NCBI GenBank assembly: GCA_949130485.1
Contig: OX422189.1
Coordinates: 9,200,992 to 9,264,991 of the forward strand
Direction: 5' to 3'
Origin: Agelas oroides
Taxonomy: Eukaryota > Porifera > Demospongiae > Agelasida > Agelasidae
DNA: 64,000 nt
Shown here: positions 12,798 to 25,300 of the stretch, one piece after another
How the letters are laid out: every line of letters begins with the position of its first letter
How positions within the stretch are numbered: the stretch's first letter is position 1
Position numbers and translations under genes: made by a program
Notes under the pieces: generated by a model
Seen by the model: the letters and a program-made list of their open reading frames with translations, nothing else
Database searches by the model: none
Told to the model about the DNA's origin: nothing

Positions 12798-13657
12798 TAT
12801 GGCAAGCAGTTTGTTTCAAAATTGTTGATCCGAAAATTGTGTTGTGTGCGGCTCCAGAATCGACTCGATTGTGACAAGAATTGACTCGATTGTGACAAAA
12901 ATCGACTCAATTGTGACAAAAATCGACTCGATTGTGATAAACCGACTCGATTGAAAAAACCGACTCGATTGTGATAAACCGACTCGATTGAAAAAACCGA
13001 CTCGTTTGTGATAAGAATCGACTCGATTGTGATAAAAACTGACTCGATTGTGTGCCATGTTCCACTCTGATTCTACCTTGTTTGAGTCAATTGGCATTGT
13101 CTGGTTCTCTTTGTTTTTGTCTGCCTGCTTTTAGTGCCACTATCTGAGGTGAGGAGTGATGCAGATGAGTTTGAAGACCAGCCTGCTTTGCTGACTGTGT
13201 TACTGCGCATGCCCAGTGGGTGTGGTAAAGTGGCGTGTGTGGCTATGGTTGGCGTGGGCAAATGGACTCGATTGCTGAAGGATCAACTGGATTGTTGAAG
13301 GATCGACTCAATTGTTGAAGGATTGACTCAAACAAGGTAGAATCAGAGTGGAACGTGGCACACAATCGAGTCGATGGTTTTGCATCGAGTCTGTTTTTTT
13401 GACCGAGTCAATTGTGCTGACAATCGAGTCGAACGTGGCCCAAATCGAGTCGATTTTTATCACAATCGAGTCGATTCTTATCACAATTGAGTCGGTTTTT
13501 TCAATCGAGTCGGTTTATCACAATCGAGTCGATTTTTGTCACAATCGAGTCGATTTTTGTCACAATCGAGTCGATTCTGAGCACAATCGAGTCGATTCTG
13601 GAGCTGCACACAACACAATTTTCGGATCGACAACTTTGAAACAAATGGCTTGCCATA
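12798..13657. mobile_element. Foldback-like element with tandem-repeat arms, copy in duplication A
   Basis: An element of 860 bp flanked by a perfect 6-bp duplication, CCTGAT at 12,792-12,797 and 13,658-13,663. Terminal inverted repeats of about 60 bp begin TATGGCAAGC and end GCTTGCCATA. Inside them, both arms are tandem arrays of a roughly 21-bp unit containing GACTCGATTGTGA on the left and its complement TCACAATCGAGTC on the right, so the whole element can fold on itself. The unit core AATCGACTCGATT is itself nearly palindromic. A middle segment of about 280 bp is unique. No transposase is encoded. Confidence 0.8.
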
Positions 13658-14152
13658 CCTGATGAATGATTTTTAGAATTTTCTCCACAGCTGCAAGATA
13701 AAATCTTGGAGTGGCCTGGGAACGAGGCTATGCATTTTCATGGTTCATACTTGGTGTTGTCTCTTAATATAGCGATTCCAGGAGATTGAAAGAAACAGCC
13801 TGTTCTCAGAATTAGTTTGTGACCAACACACTATGTGGGTAGTCTGAAACCATTTAACTGGCTCTGAGACTACCCATGCTCAAGACTTTGGCAAAACTAC
13901 AAGGCACTAGCCACTATCAAAATTAAAATATCTCTACACCAGGAGAAAGCTCTCAGTGAGCCTATCAACCGATCACCATTGATTGTTGCAAAGATAAGAA
14001 AGTTAAAATTGCTCTCATATAAATTCTAATTTAAACGCCAACGCCTCGTCTGTCTCGGAGCCAGACTAGAGCATGGGTAAAATGGCTACACGGTTTTAGG
14101 AACAACGGTCAGGGTAGCGGTTAGGTTAGTCCCGTTCCCAGACCACATTTTT

Positions 14153-14490
14153 CTAATCTCGTGACCAGCTGGAAAAACCTACGGAAAATCCGTCTGGTAA
14201 CGCAAGGCTAGATTCTGGGGCTTTTGTACACGTCAGCAGGGTTTGAATGTGGGCCAGTGCTGACCATTATGGAAGTTCTCGCCTCTAAATGGCTTCAACT
14301 ATCACCAATTAGCATCCGCACAAGCACTAGGGCGCCAGTGGGCAGCCCGAGTAATTGGACATGCTACAATTTGATTGGCACGTTCAAATAACTCCGTGCA
14401 AATTAGAAAAGCCCCAGAAAGCCTCAGAATCTAGCTTTACGTTACCAGATGGATTTTCCGTAGGTTTTTCCAGCTGGTCATGAGACTAGC
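14153..14490. mobile_element. MITE-like inverted-repeat element, copy in duplication A
   Basis: Arms of about 75 bp are inverted: CTCGTGACCAGCTGGAAAAA at about 14,158 and the complement ending near 14,489. The body is about 180 bp without coding capacity. The same element lies at 28,619-28,956 in copy B, so it predates the duplication. Confidence 0.7.
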
Positions 14491-15735
14491 ATTTCTCATG
14501 CCTGCCAGGAAAATGGGTCTGGTTAACTGCCTATTCCATTTTTCGTTAAAGTGCACTGGAATGCTGGTGCATTGCTCTTGTTTAATTAACGCTTGATGCC
14601 ATTGAAGATTACATTCCACACTACGTGTCAACAATCTGCTAGCAAAATGAACGTTGAACGGGCGACCCTAGCTACCGCGTGTAAACTAGGTTATTCTATC
14701 TTTTGAAAGGAGCACAAGCAGGCTATCTCGGAGTTCGCTGTTTGCTAGAGAATTCATAATCCAGTTGACATGACACCACAAAATATTGGAACCAAAACAC
14801 CATATGCAGTTTACCAGACTATTTTCCCACTCAGCGAAAAGTATAGTCTCAGCAAGAGCGCATGATGACGTCATTCTGTATTGCGGAGGACCTTCGCTAA
14901 TTGAAACAACTGAGGTCATCACTAATTGATCTTGGATATTGCAAGTTAGAAAAGTTTTTTAGCTTTTTCTATGACTCCTCCCGCTGCAATAAAAATGACA
15001 TCATCATGCGCTCTTGAGTCTGAGCACGAGACTAGGGTGGAGAATGGCAATGTCTTGCCACATTGCGGGCTGCGGAATCACAGAGGAGGTAGGACATAGT
15101 TGACCTTTGCTAATTGAAACAACTGAGGTCATCACTAATTGATTTTGGATATTGCAAGTTAGAAAGTTTTTTTAGCCTTTTCTATGACTGGGCAAAGCCT
15201 TGAATCTTGATTTTAAAACTGGGCCCCCCCTCAGTAAAAGTCGAAAAGAGCTAGTCAGTTGAGATACGAAAATCAATTAGTGATAACCTCAGCCATTTTA
15301 ATTAGTAAAACTATTTAAAGTTCAACCATCTCTGGTGGAAGTAGAAATCCGTCCTTCTCACTCCACAGAGCACACTTTGCAGGAATTAAGCTTTACTAAA
15401 CTATCTAACCAATTTATACCTCAAAAACTCACTCTACTTTGTTGCAAACAGCCGCCCTGGTCGGGGTTTTTTTTTTAACCACATTCGACTTAGTCTCTGG
15501 ACAGCAATGTATCTGCGCCGCTCATAAGCTCCTGATCTGGGCATGCGTCGTGCCGCACCTTCTGCGTACTTCGACCTTGGACTATTAGTCTGATGAACAA
15601 AATTTCAGCGAAATGACGCCGAGAAGACTGCTAGTGGAAAGAGAGCTATTCCCCAGGTGATCTTTAACAACAAAGACCTTCAGCCTATAGCTACAAATAA
15701 GCATACACCCCTCTCGGAAGACCGTTAATTACGTT

Positions 15736-16095
15736 GGGGGGGGGGGGGGGGGGGGGTAAATAATGGACAGAAATTAATGTGTCCAAGGGGGATCCAGCTC
15801 AAATCACAAATTGTGTCCAGGGGGGTTTGGGCTGAAACCCAAATTGTGTCCAAGGGGGTCTTGGAGAAATCACATTAGGGGTCCAGGGGAGTCTGGGATG
15901 GAAAAGATAATGTGTCCAAGGAGTGGTCCAGCTCAAAATACAAATTGTGTCCTAGGGGGTCTGGGCCAAACTGCATAATGTGTCCTATGGGATCTGGGAT
16001 GGAACAGATAATGTGTCCAAGGGAGTTTGGGGCCAATCACATATTGTGTCTTGGGCGTCTAAGACAAGTCTTTAACTGTCCAAGGGGGTGTGCCA
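15736..16095. repeat. Poly-G run followed by a GTGTCC-containing minisatellite, copy A
   Basis: A run of 21 G (15,736-15,756) is followed by about eight units of roughly 40 bp, each carrying a form of TGTGTCCAAGGGGG and a variable tail (15,770-16,095). The matching stretch in copy B is 31,697-32,095 with an 18-G run. Short open frames here are by-products of the repeat. Confidence 0.75.
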
Positions 16096-16539
16096 TAGTG
16101 CAAATATAGCCGTGTTTCCAGGCCCCATCCAGCTTTTGTTCATTCATGGGGAAAACTTGTGAACAAGACTAGTTTGGTCATAAATTCGATTCTTAAGTAG
16201 ACTGAATTGTGGGTTGCCCTGCCCACTACAGTGTGGACATTTTCACCACCTACAGTGATTACAGGCATGTCAACACCTCCCACTTTCCTACCCTTATTCC
16301 ATCATTTTTTTCTCTTTGGTTTGTATCAATTAAAATGAAGCATCAAACCAACAAGTAAAGAATGGGAGAGGCCAGAAAATAATAAAATAAAAAATTCTTC
16401 AACTAGAATAATTGTTCACCAGGGTACAATATTAAATTGGGCAGGAACTTGCTTCTGAAACATTTACAAAAGCGTGCAGGTAGGTACACTAGTTCTCCGA
16501 CATTTGCTAAAAGGAGGCTACCAATTTCCTAGCCTCGAA

Positions 16540-16620
16540 CCCAGGCTCTCCGTTCTGGATTTTGTCTCGCAGCTTTGGAGAAAAATCTCCAAGCTGCGAG
16601 ACAAAATCCGGAACAGGCTA
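16540..16620. repeat. Palindromic repeat at the right edge of duplication A
   Basis: A near-perfect hairpin: GATTTTGTCTCGCAGCTTTG followed, after a few bases, by its complement. It begins with the family start TAGCCTCGAACCCAGG. In copy B the same repeat (about 32,531-32,640) is longer and is flanked by the direct repeat CCAATTTCCT on both sides, as expected of a small inserted palindrome. Confidence 0.75.
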
Positions 16621-19600
16621 CCAATTTCCAAAGTAGACAAAATTGGTATCAAACAGTTCCATTTGGTGTGTACATTCATCATCTGATGTTTGTTTTCATT
16701 TTGGTGTAAGTGTTCTGAAATTAGTCTAGGTACGGTTGTGTTTTTTACCACTTATAGTATCGGTAACTTGTAACTAACGTTTTCGGCCCTGGAACAGCTA
16801 ATCCTTGACCAAAGTAGACAAAATTGGTATCAAACAGTTCCATTTGGTGTGTACATTCATAATCTGATGTTTGTTTTCATTTTGGTGTAAGTGTTCTGAA
16901 ATTAGTCTAGGTACGGTTGTGTTTTTTACCACTTATAGTATCGGTAACTTGTAACTAACGTTTTCGGCCCTGGAACAGCTAATCCTTGACCAAAGTAGAC
17001 AAAATTGGTATCAAACAGTTCCATTTGGTGTGTACATTCATAATCTGATGTTTGTTTTCATTTTGGTGTAAGTGTTCTGAAATTAGTCTAGGTACGGTTG
17101 TGTTTTTAACCACTTACAGTATCGGTAACTTGCAGCTAACGTTTCCAGGCCTGAAACAGCTAATACTTGACCAAAGTAGACAAAATGGGCATCAAATAGT
17201 TCCATTTGGTGTGTACATTCATAATCTGATGTTTGTTTTCATTTTGGAACAAGTGTTCTGAAATTAGTCTAGGTGCGGTTGTGTTTAATTTACTTTACCA
17301 CTTATAGTATCGGTAACTTGTAACTAACGTTTTCTGCCCTGGAACAGCTAATCCTTGACCAAAGTAGACAAAATTGGTATCAAACAGTTCCATTTGGTGT
17401 GTACATTCATAATCTGATGTTTGTTTTCATTTTGGAGTAAGTGTTCCAAAAATAGTCTAGGTGCGGTTGTGTTTTTACCACTTATAGTATCGGTAACTTG
17501 TAGCTAACGTTTCCAGGCCTGAAACAGCTAATCCTTGACCAAAGTAGACAAAATTGGTATCAAACAGTTCCATTTGGTGTGTACATTCATAATCTGATGT
17601 TTGTTTTCATTTTGGAGTGAGTGTTCTGAAAATAGTCTAGGTACGGTTGTGATTTAATTTACCACTTATTAATAAACGTATCGGTCACTTGTAGCTAATG
17701 TTTCCAGGCCTGAAACAGCTAATCCTTGACCAAAGTAGACAAAATTGGTATCAAACAGTTCCATTTGGTGTGTACATTCATAATCTGATGTTTGTTTTCA
17801 TTTTGGTGTAAGTGTTCTGAAATTAGTCTAGGTACGGTTGTGTTTTTTACCACTTATAGTATCGGTAACTTGTAACTAACGTTTTCGGCCCTGGAACAGC
17901 TAATCCTTGACCAAAGTAGACAAAATTGGTATCAAACAGTTCCATTTGGTGTGTACATTCATAATCTGATGTTTGTTTTCATTTTGGAGTGAGTGTTCTG
18001 AAAATAGTCTAGGTACGGTTGTGATTTAATTTACCACTTATTAATAAACGTATCGGTCACTTGTAGCTAATGTTTCCAGGCCTGAAACAGCTAATCCTTG
18101 ACCAAAGTAGACAAAATTGGTATCAAACAGTTCCATTTGGTGTGTACATTCATAATCTGATGTTTGTTTTCATTTTGGAGTGAGTGTTCTGAAAATAGTC
18201 TAGGTACGGTTGTGATTTAATTTACCACTTATTAATAAACGTATCGGTCACTTGTAGCTAATGTTTCCAGGCCTGAAACAGCTAATCCTTGACCAAAGTA
18301 GACAAAATTGGTATCAAACAGTTCCATTTGGTGTGTACATTCATAATCTGATGTTTGTTTTCATTTTGGAGTGAGTGTTCTGAAAATAGTCTAGGTACGG
18401 TTGTGATTTAATTTACCACTTATTAATAAACGTATCGGTCACTTGTAGCTAATGTTTCCAGGCCTGAAACAGCTAATCCTTGACCAAAGTAGACAAAATT
18501 GGTATCAAACAGTTCCATTTGGTGTGTACATTCATAATCTGATGTTTGTTTTCATTTTGGTGTAAGTGTTCTGAAATTAGTCTAGGTACGGTTGTGATTT
18601 TACCACTTATAGTATCGGTAACTTGCAGCTAACGTTTCCAGGCCTGAAACAGCTAATCCTTGACCAAAGTAGACAAAATTGGTATCAAACAGTTCCATTT
18701 TGTGTGTACATTCATAATCTGATGTTTGTTTTCATTTTGGAGTGGGTGTTCTGAAATTAGTCTAGGTACGGTTGTGTTTTTACCACTTATAGTATCAGTA
18801 ACTTGCAGCTAACGTTTCCAGGCCTGAAACAGCTAATCCTTGACCAAAGTAGACAAAATTGGTATCAAACAGTTCCATTTGGTGTGTACATTCATAATCT
18901 GATGTTTGTTTTCATTTTGGAGTGAGTGTTCTGAAATTAGTCTAGGTACGGTTGTGTTTTTACCACTTATAGTATCGGTAACTTGCAGCTAACGTTTCCA
19001 GGCCTGAAACAGCTAATCCTTGACCAAAGTAGACAAAATTGGTATCAAACAGTTCCATTTGGTGTGTACATTCATAATCTGATGTTTGTTTTCATTTTGG
19101 AGTGAGTGTTCTGAAATTAGTCTAGGTACGGTTGTGTTTTTACCACTTATAGTATCGGTAACTTGCAGCTAACGTTTCCAGGCCTGAAACAGCTAATCCT
19201 TGACCAAAGTAGACAAAATTGGTATCAAACAGTTCCATTTGGTGTGTACATTCATAATCTGATGTTTGTTTTCATTTTGGTGTAAGTGTTCTGAAATTAG
19301 TCTAGGTGCGGTTGTGTTTTTACCACTTATAGTATCGGTAACTTGTAGCTAACGTTTCCAGGCCTGAAACAGCTAATACTTGACCAAAGTAGACAAAATT
19401 GGTATCAAACAGTTCCATTTGGTGTGTACATTCATAATCTGATGTTTGTTTTCATTTTGGTGTAAGTGTTCTGAAATTAGTCTAGGTACGGTTGTGTTTT
19501 TACCACTTATAGTATCGGTAACTTGTAACTAACGTTTTCTGCCCTGGAAGAGCTAATCCTTGACCAAAGTAGACAAAATTGGTATCAAACAGTTCCATTT

Positions 19601-19820
19601 GGTGTGTACATTCATAATCTGATGTTTGTTTTCATTTTGGTGTAAGTGTTCTGAAATTAGTCTAGGTACTGTTGTGATTTAATTTACCACCTAGACGTAT
19701 TGGTCACTTGTAGCTAACGTTTCCAGGCCTGAAACAGCTAATACTTGACCAAAGTAGGCAAAATTGGTATCAAACAGTTCCATTTGGTGTGTACATTCAT
19801 AATCTGCTGTTTGTTTTCAG
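16618..19820. repeat. Satellite array, 18 units of about 180 bp
   Basis: Tandem units start near 16,631 and recur at steps of 180-196 bp to 19,754; between 18,488 and 19,568 the step is exactly 180 bp. Each unit holds AGTAGACAAAATTGGTATCA and CATAATCTGATGTTTG. Two subtypes alternate in blocks: one with TTATAGTATCGGTAACTTG, one longer with TTAATAAACGTATCGGTCAC. The array lies exactly between the two duplicated segments and is absent after copy B. No coding capacity. Confidence 0.95.
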
Positions 19821-20076
19821 TCTTTAGGAAGTACATTACTAAAATAGGTAACTCATACCATGTATTAAGTTTGCTAGTAAGGGTAACTCTTGTCAAGGAG
19901 TAAATTGAACTCCCCAAGGTGTTAGTCACTATGATGAAGGAGTTAATTGTCGATAAGAGGAGTTCCAGGAACTCCTTATTTTTAAGAGTGCAGGTCCAGT
20001 AGTGAGACACCCAAGACAATAGAATGATGTGTATGATCAGCTGGTTATTTGTTACGTCATATGATGTCACACACAG

Positions 20077-22055
20077 GGTCCCACTTCCACCTGCTCCTGT
20101 CAGCATTCAGTCACCTGGAGCTCTGGCATCTGGCTCTCAACATGCTCGGGCTTTGGAGTGTTGCACCTACCTTCCTTTGTAAGTATGTTGGAACCCTGTA
20201 GCCTCATTCCCTGGCCTTCCCACTGTTCAGTTTTGATTGCTCACTTTCCACAATCCTGATTTGATCACCTGTATTAAGGCAATCAAAAAACTGGACCGTG
20301 AGAAGACCTGGAAAGGCTAGAAATCTTATCTGATATACCTCATATGTTAGTTCTTGTTTATCACAGGGACGGTTGGTGACAGAGGGAGCTCATTTAATGC
20401 TTGGCCATACTACCTGACTGCAGGTAGCATAATGTTAATTGATAGAGAGCATAAAACAGAACATGCCAAAGCCATTTGCACTTGTGGCTACTGCCAACAG
20501 GGGAAATTCTAAGCTATACAATACCTAGCTCCAGTTCCAGCTCTCTCAGTTCTTCACTTTGTCCCTCTTTTGTCACTCCTCATTTCCTCTAGTCCAAAGG
20601 AACTTAACTGAGTGTCTGTGCATCACATCTGCAGATGCCTAGAAGTCCTAACATCATAACCCTAGCCCCATTTGTCTCTTGCCGCACTGAGTACACTGGT
20701 TTTTAAACATACTTACATGTATTCTAATCATCCCACCTCAGCATGATACTTTACCTCTCATAGGAACGTTTGCTTCAATTATTGGACACTACTCTAAGTT
20801 GGCTAAAAGATCTCCAATTCCATCCCTGGGAGCAGTGAGTGAAGCATGCTATGCGAACATTGCCTTGCTGTCCTTGCAAACTGATTGTTTTATGGTGTCT
20901 TGATATCCCTCCAGTCAGGTGCACTAATGGCAGTGGTATCTCTGGTGGTCTTCAACCATCCTGATGCTTCCGTCTATCTCATCTTTCTCCCCTTTGTACC
21001 CATTCCTGCTAGCTGGGTAAGACGAGTCTCCTGTCCCTAGTCTCGTTCCCAGGCCTTCCTCCAATCTGGATTTTGATCACTATCAGTACACAAAACAGAG
21101 ATGGACCTAGTGTGTCTCAAATAACTATGTTCATTGATTCTTACAGAAAGCATCATAATTAGGTAGCTATGTATTATGTATGTATAAAGAAGTGGAGCAA
21201 AACTATTTGTCCATATCAGGCTCTGACAGGAGTAGTTGCCATGGATTTACTGGTTTTACTGTGAGGGTGGCAGTTCTTTGACCATGCAGGCCACCTGGGT
21301 GGAGTGTTGTTTGCTGGGTGAGTAACTATACTGTGACCTTGCGTATGCTGTTTGTCTTGTGTTGAGTATTCTCATTCCCAGGTGTTCTATTCTTGGATGG
21401 GGGTAATCTAATCTAGTATACTAGTCTCATTCCAAACCAATTTGTGAGAATGATGTAATCCAGTACTAGCCTCCACGTTGAGATTATCTACCAAACTGTT
21501 TTGACCTGGGAATGACATTCCTATAGGATCATTTTTGCAAATTTGAACAAGACCACCAGCTAGGCTCCTCCCCAGTTTTCATCTTGTATGTTTGTTGTTT
21601 GCTGGGTGAGCAACTCTTTGTGTGACATTGGGTAGAGTATGCTGTTTGTCGGGTGTTGAGTACCCTCATTGATTTCCCAGGTGTCCTATTCTGGGGCACT
21701 CTTGCTGGATGGAGTAATCTGTTCTGAGAATTAAATATATACCCAATTGCAAGCTAGCCGCATTCCATGTTGAGGTTGGGATAATCTACCAAACTGTTTT
21801 GACCTGGGAATGACATTACTAGGATCATTTTTGCAAATTTGAAGAAGACCACCAGCTAGGCTCCTCCCCAGTTTTCATCATGTATGATAGTGTTGCGGAG
21901 AAGTCTGGGAACAAGACTAGTTGACAGTTTGGATTTGGAATCTCATTACTGTATTTTGTACCATCCACAGACTGTACCAGTTCTGGTTGCACAAAGTGTT
22001 GTCAGCAAGTCAGTCCAGGGTAGTAAGAACATGGCGCAAACTCAGAACAAACTAG
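20077..22055 (+). pseudogene. PARL rhomboid protease, 5'-truncated copy B
   Basis: Matches the last six exons of copy A, starting with the exon at 20,077 that encodes the LSAFSHLELWHLALNM loop and ending at the TAG at 22,053-22,055. The first four exons and the promoter were not copied. The exon with the catalytic histidine carries an in-frame TGA at 21,262-21,264 where copy A has arginine 223, just before GWQFFDHAGH. A partial internal duplication lies in the last intron. The copy therefore cannot make a working protease. Confidence 0.9.
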
Positions 22056-22376
22056 GACACAGTACAGACTCAGAACAAACTAGGACATAACAATACTAAA
22101 CCTCACATACATTGATATAATACAATAATAATTAGCACTGTTATTTATATACAATTAATATAAGTGATCATGATCTGATATTATACAAGCTTGGAGAACA
22201 GCTTATAAGAAACAGATCCAAAAAAATTTTTTAGGGGAATATTTTTGGTCAATACAACTATCATACAAATAGATTTAGTTATTCCTACATAGCAAAACTA
22301 CAAAATTCTGAATACTACAGCGCTACAGATGCTGGATGAATCAGCCCCTCTACTACTGTATAAAATATACATAACT

Positions 22377-25300
22377 CTATAACTGTCCAATGATGTCACT
22401 CATTGTCGGTCTTCTCATAGGTTCTTGTTCCATGCATTGTCGGATCAGTGCCACCATGGTTGGCTGCTGCACTCGCTGGAGAAGGGTTTCACACTCTTCA
22501 GGATTGGGAAACCTTCGACTGCACATCTCCAGCAGGAGAACACCATAGCTATAGACATCCATTTTTGGTGACTGCTGAGAGGGAATGTCGGCTTCTGGGG
22601 CAGCATATGTTGGGTTTCCAGGACCAGCTGTTCTCAGCTGCTGGAGTAAGTTGGCTGAGCCATAGTCGGAGACTTTGGCCCTCCAGCTGTTGCTGGGCCC
22701 AGCCTCCAGCAGGACATTGGCACTGCTGATGTCCCGATGGATGATGGGGTCAGGGTGCATCAGGTGGAGATAGTTGAGGGCTCTGGCCACATCCAGGCTG
22801 ATGGAGGTGATCTGAGCAGGGTTGAATGGCCTGCGCTCTAAGAGGGCCCTCAGGCTTGTGGACATCAGCTCTGTCAGGATGATGGGTTCTCCCTCCATCA
22901 TAGCCCCAATGAACTGCACCAGGTTGGGGTGGCGCACTCTGGCAGCAATACTCATCTCCCTCACAAACAGCTGTCGGTTGTAGTCAGAGACAATGAGGGT
23001 ATGCAGACACTTGGCTGCCACTTGAAGACCTCGGAACTTCGCTACCCTGACTACAGCCCATCCACCTCTGCCCAGCTCCTGGTCGGTGAGCTGGATGTCT
23101 TCTCTATTCACCACCCAGAACTGATCATGACCTCTTGCCTCCAGTCTCTGGGTCCTTTGCTCAGTTGTCCTCACTCTCTCCTGTGCCTCTCTTGCTGTCT
23201 GCTCTGCTTGTCTCACCCTCACTGCCATTTCTTCAATCTGCTGCTGAAAAAAACGTGCCCCTATTTCAGCTTGTGTGGCCCTTTGATGAGACTCCTGAGC
23301 CCTAGCCTCTGCCTCCCTCATTCTTTGGTTGGCATCAGTGGTTTGCCTCATGAGGTCACTAGTGGTATTCTCTGCAACTTTGGCTCTTCTCTTTAGGTCA
23401 GCAATCTAGAGGATGAACCTGAAGGTACTATATGTCCAATACATGCAAATATATGCTGAACACCTTTCTTCAGGCTCCTCACCTCTCTCTCTGCAGTTTC
23501 TGCCCTCCTCCTTAGTGCATCAGAATCTTGACCCTTAGACACAGCTGTCCGCTGTAGGTCAACAATCTGTACAAAAGAATACAATGGAACTCTGTGTAAT
23601 GAGATCAGGAATAAAGGTTAGTGTAAATAGGAATGCTACCTGTGAACTTACAGCTCTTTCTGCTTGTTCAGCCCTTGTTTCAGCTGCCTGTTTCTCTCCA
23701 TCCAGCCTTCTCATCCTTTCCTCAGCCATGGCCAGCTGTCGTTCCAACATGACCGCCTTTCCTGAATGCAGCTGCAGCTTCTCCAGCTGCTCCCTCAGCC
23801 TCTCCACAGATCTCCCTAGCTCCCCCTTTGTTACCACTCTAGTCACCTGCCACCTGCCTCTTGTCAGCTTCCAGAAACCATCACGCCGCTCTGATATGGA
23901 GTAAAGGAGTGAGAAAGTGTAGGAGGAGGAAGGTGAGTTGTGAGAGATTTGCTGTTGGTTAATTTACATCAAAGTAGAAAAACATGAGAAAGCTGTCCTG
24001 AAATCTTGGTACAGAAATACACAGGCAGGCATCTGAACCGTGTAGGCCACTAATATTTATAACCAAGCCAAAAAGTGATACAGCTAGAGGGTGACATAAC
24101 AACAGGAATATTCGAGAAATGGAAACAATGAAGATATAGTCCCTGTGCAATATTCTTCCCTTCTCAGAGAGAAAAATGTTTAATTCAACTGGGAGTTGAT
24201 TCTCAGTGCCAGTCGGATACGTCATGTACCAGTACTATAACGTAATCCTGTAGGCTGGTATTCCTCTCTCATGATTTTGTTAACTTCCTTGCAGATGGGG
24301 GCTGTGGGACTGGGTGGGTGAATGTATACAGTGGTGGTTTTAGTCTGGCTGGTTCAGGTTTATGACTATCACGTGTAGAATCAGTTACATTAGAGAGGGT
24401 TAGCTACTTTCGTTTCATAGCTCTGGTCTCATAACTAAAAAGCAATAAAGTACACTAAGATGCTAGGAGAACATTTCCTGACTGCTGAATACAGTACTAA
24501 CTGAAGCGAAATGTGATCAGCTCTTACACAATTCTCTATCATACTTACACATTCAGTCATGCTTCCATACTTACACTGCTCTTGTCTTAGCTGAACAGCA
24601 AATAAAAAAGAGCAAGTGCTCCTGATAGCCAAAAACAATGCTAAAACAACATTTCCGTACTTCACAAGGATTATTACTCAAGTGGCTTGACCACCTTCAA
24701 GTTGCCACTGCTACTCCTGATGTAGACACTTTACCAAAGGGGAATGTTCCTACTCGTGTAACATGTTATGTTCCAAACTGCACACTCACCAAGATGAAGA
24801 AGGGTTGTCTCGGCTATTGGGTCTTCCACAAGCCTCCTCTTCCCACCAAACATAACCACCATTCTGAAGTTTGCTCCAGACCCAAACACAGTAGCAGTGT
24901 GCAGACACCGTGGTCCCATTTGTTGAGGAAGAGTAACCTGTACAGGAGGAGCCAACAGCAACTGATGAAACACCCGTTGCATAACATACTTGTGTCAGTG
25001 TGTACACTAGTATTGCAAGTACATTGGAACACACACTGTTCAGGTATGCAAACTGTGCTCAGCATAAATCCATAAATATGAGTCTATGTACATTTGGTAT
25101 ATACATCCACTGGGTACATCCTACTGTAGCTAGCTATACAAGAGATTCAAGGCACACAGCCACATGTATGTAAGCAACAGCACATAACGTATAACAGCAC
25201 TCTCGATGCAACTCATCATACACCAGAGAAATCAACTCACTAACCTCACTCCACACTCCTCTGTCAACATCCAACACCCACATGTCTTTGAATACATCTA

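Larger units (their letters stand above)
11700..16530. other. Nested DNA-element mosaic, no host gene
   Basis: No host-type coding sequence is seen. The stretch contains two direct copies of a segment with core CTGTGGATGACATCACTATT (near 11,848 and 12,614), a TIR element at 12,134-12,609, a foldback element at 12,798-13,657, a 337-bp inverted-repeat element at 14,153-14,490, repeated and inverted AATTGAAACAACTGAGGTCA segments around 14,900-15,330, a poly-G run and a GTGTCC minisatellite. Copy B has the same order at about 27,000-32,530 with indels. Confidence 0.75.
4993..16620. repeat. Segmental duplication, copy A
   Basis: Direct copy of about 11.6 kb, collinear with about 20,000-32,640. 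Homology starts inside the PARL intron at the shared block TAGTGAGACACCCAAGA. It runs through the rest of PARL, the entire Kelch kinase gene and the downstream element cluster, and ends in the palindromic repeat at about 16,540-16,620. Copy A keeps the complete PARL gene and so is the probable source copy. Differences from copy B are mainly small indels plus a few large element-related changes near 12.65-13.5 kb and at 15.70 kb. Confidence 0.92.
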
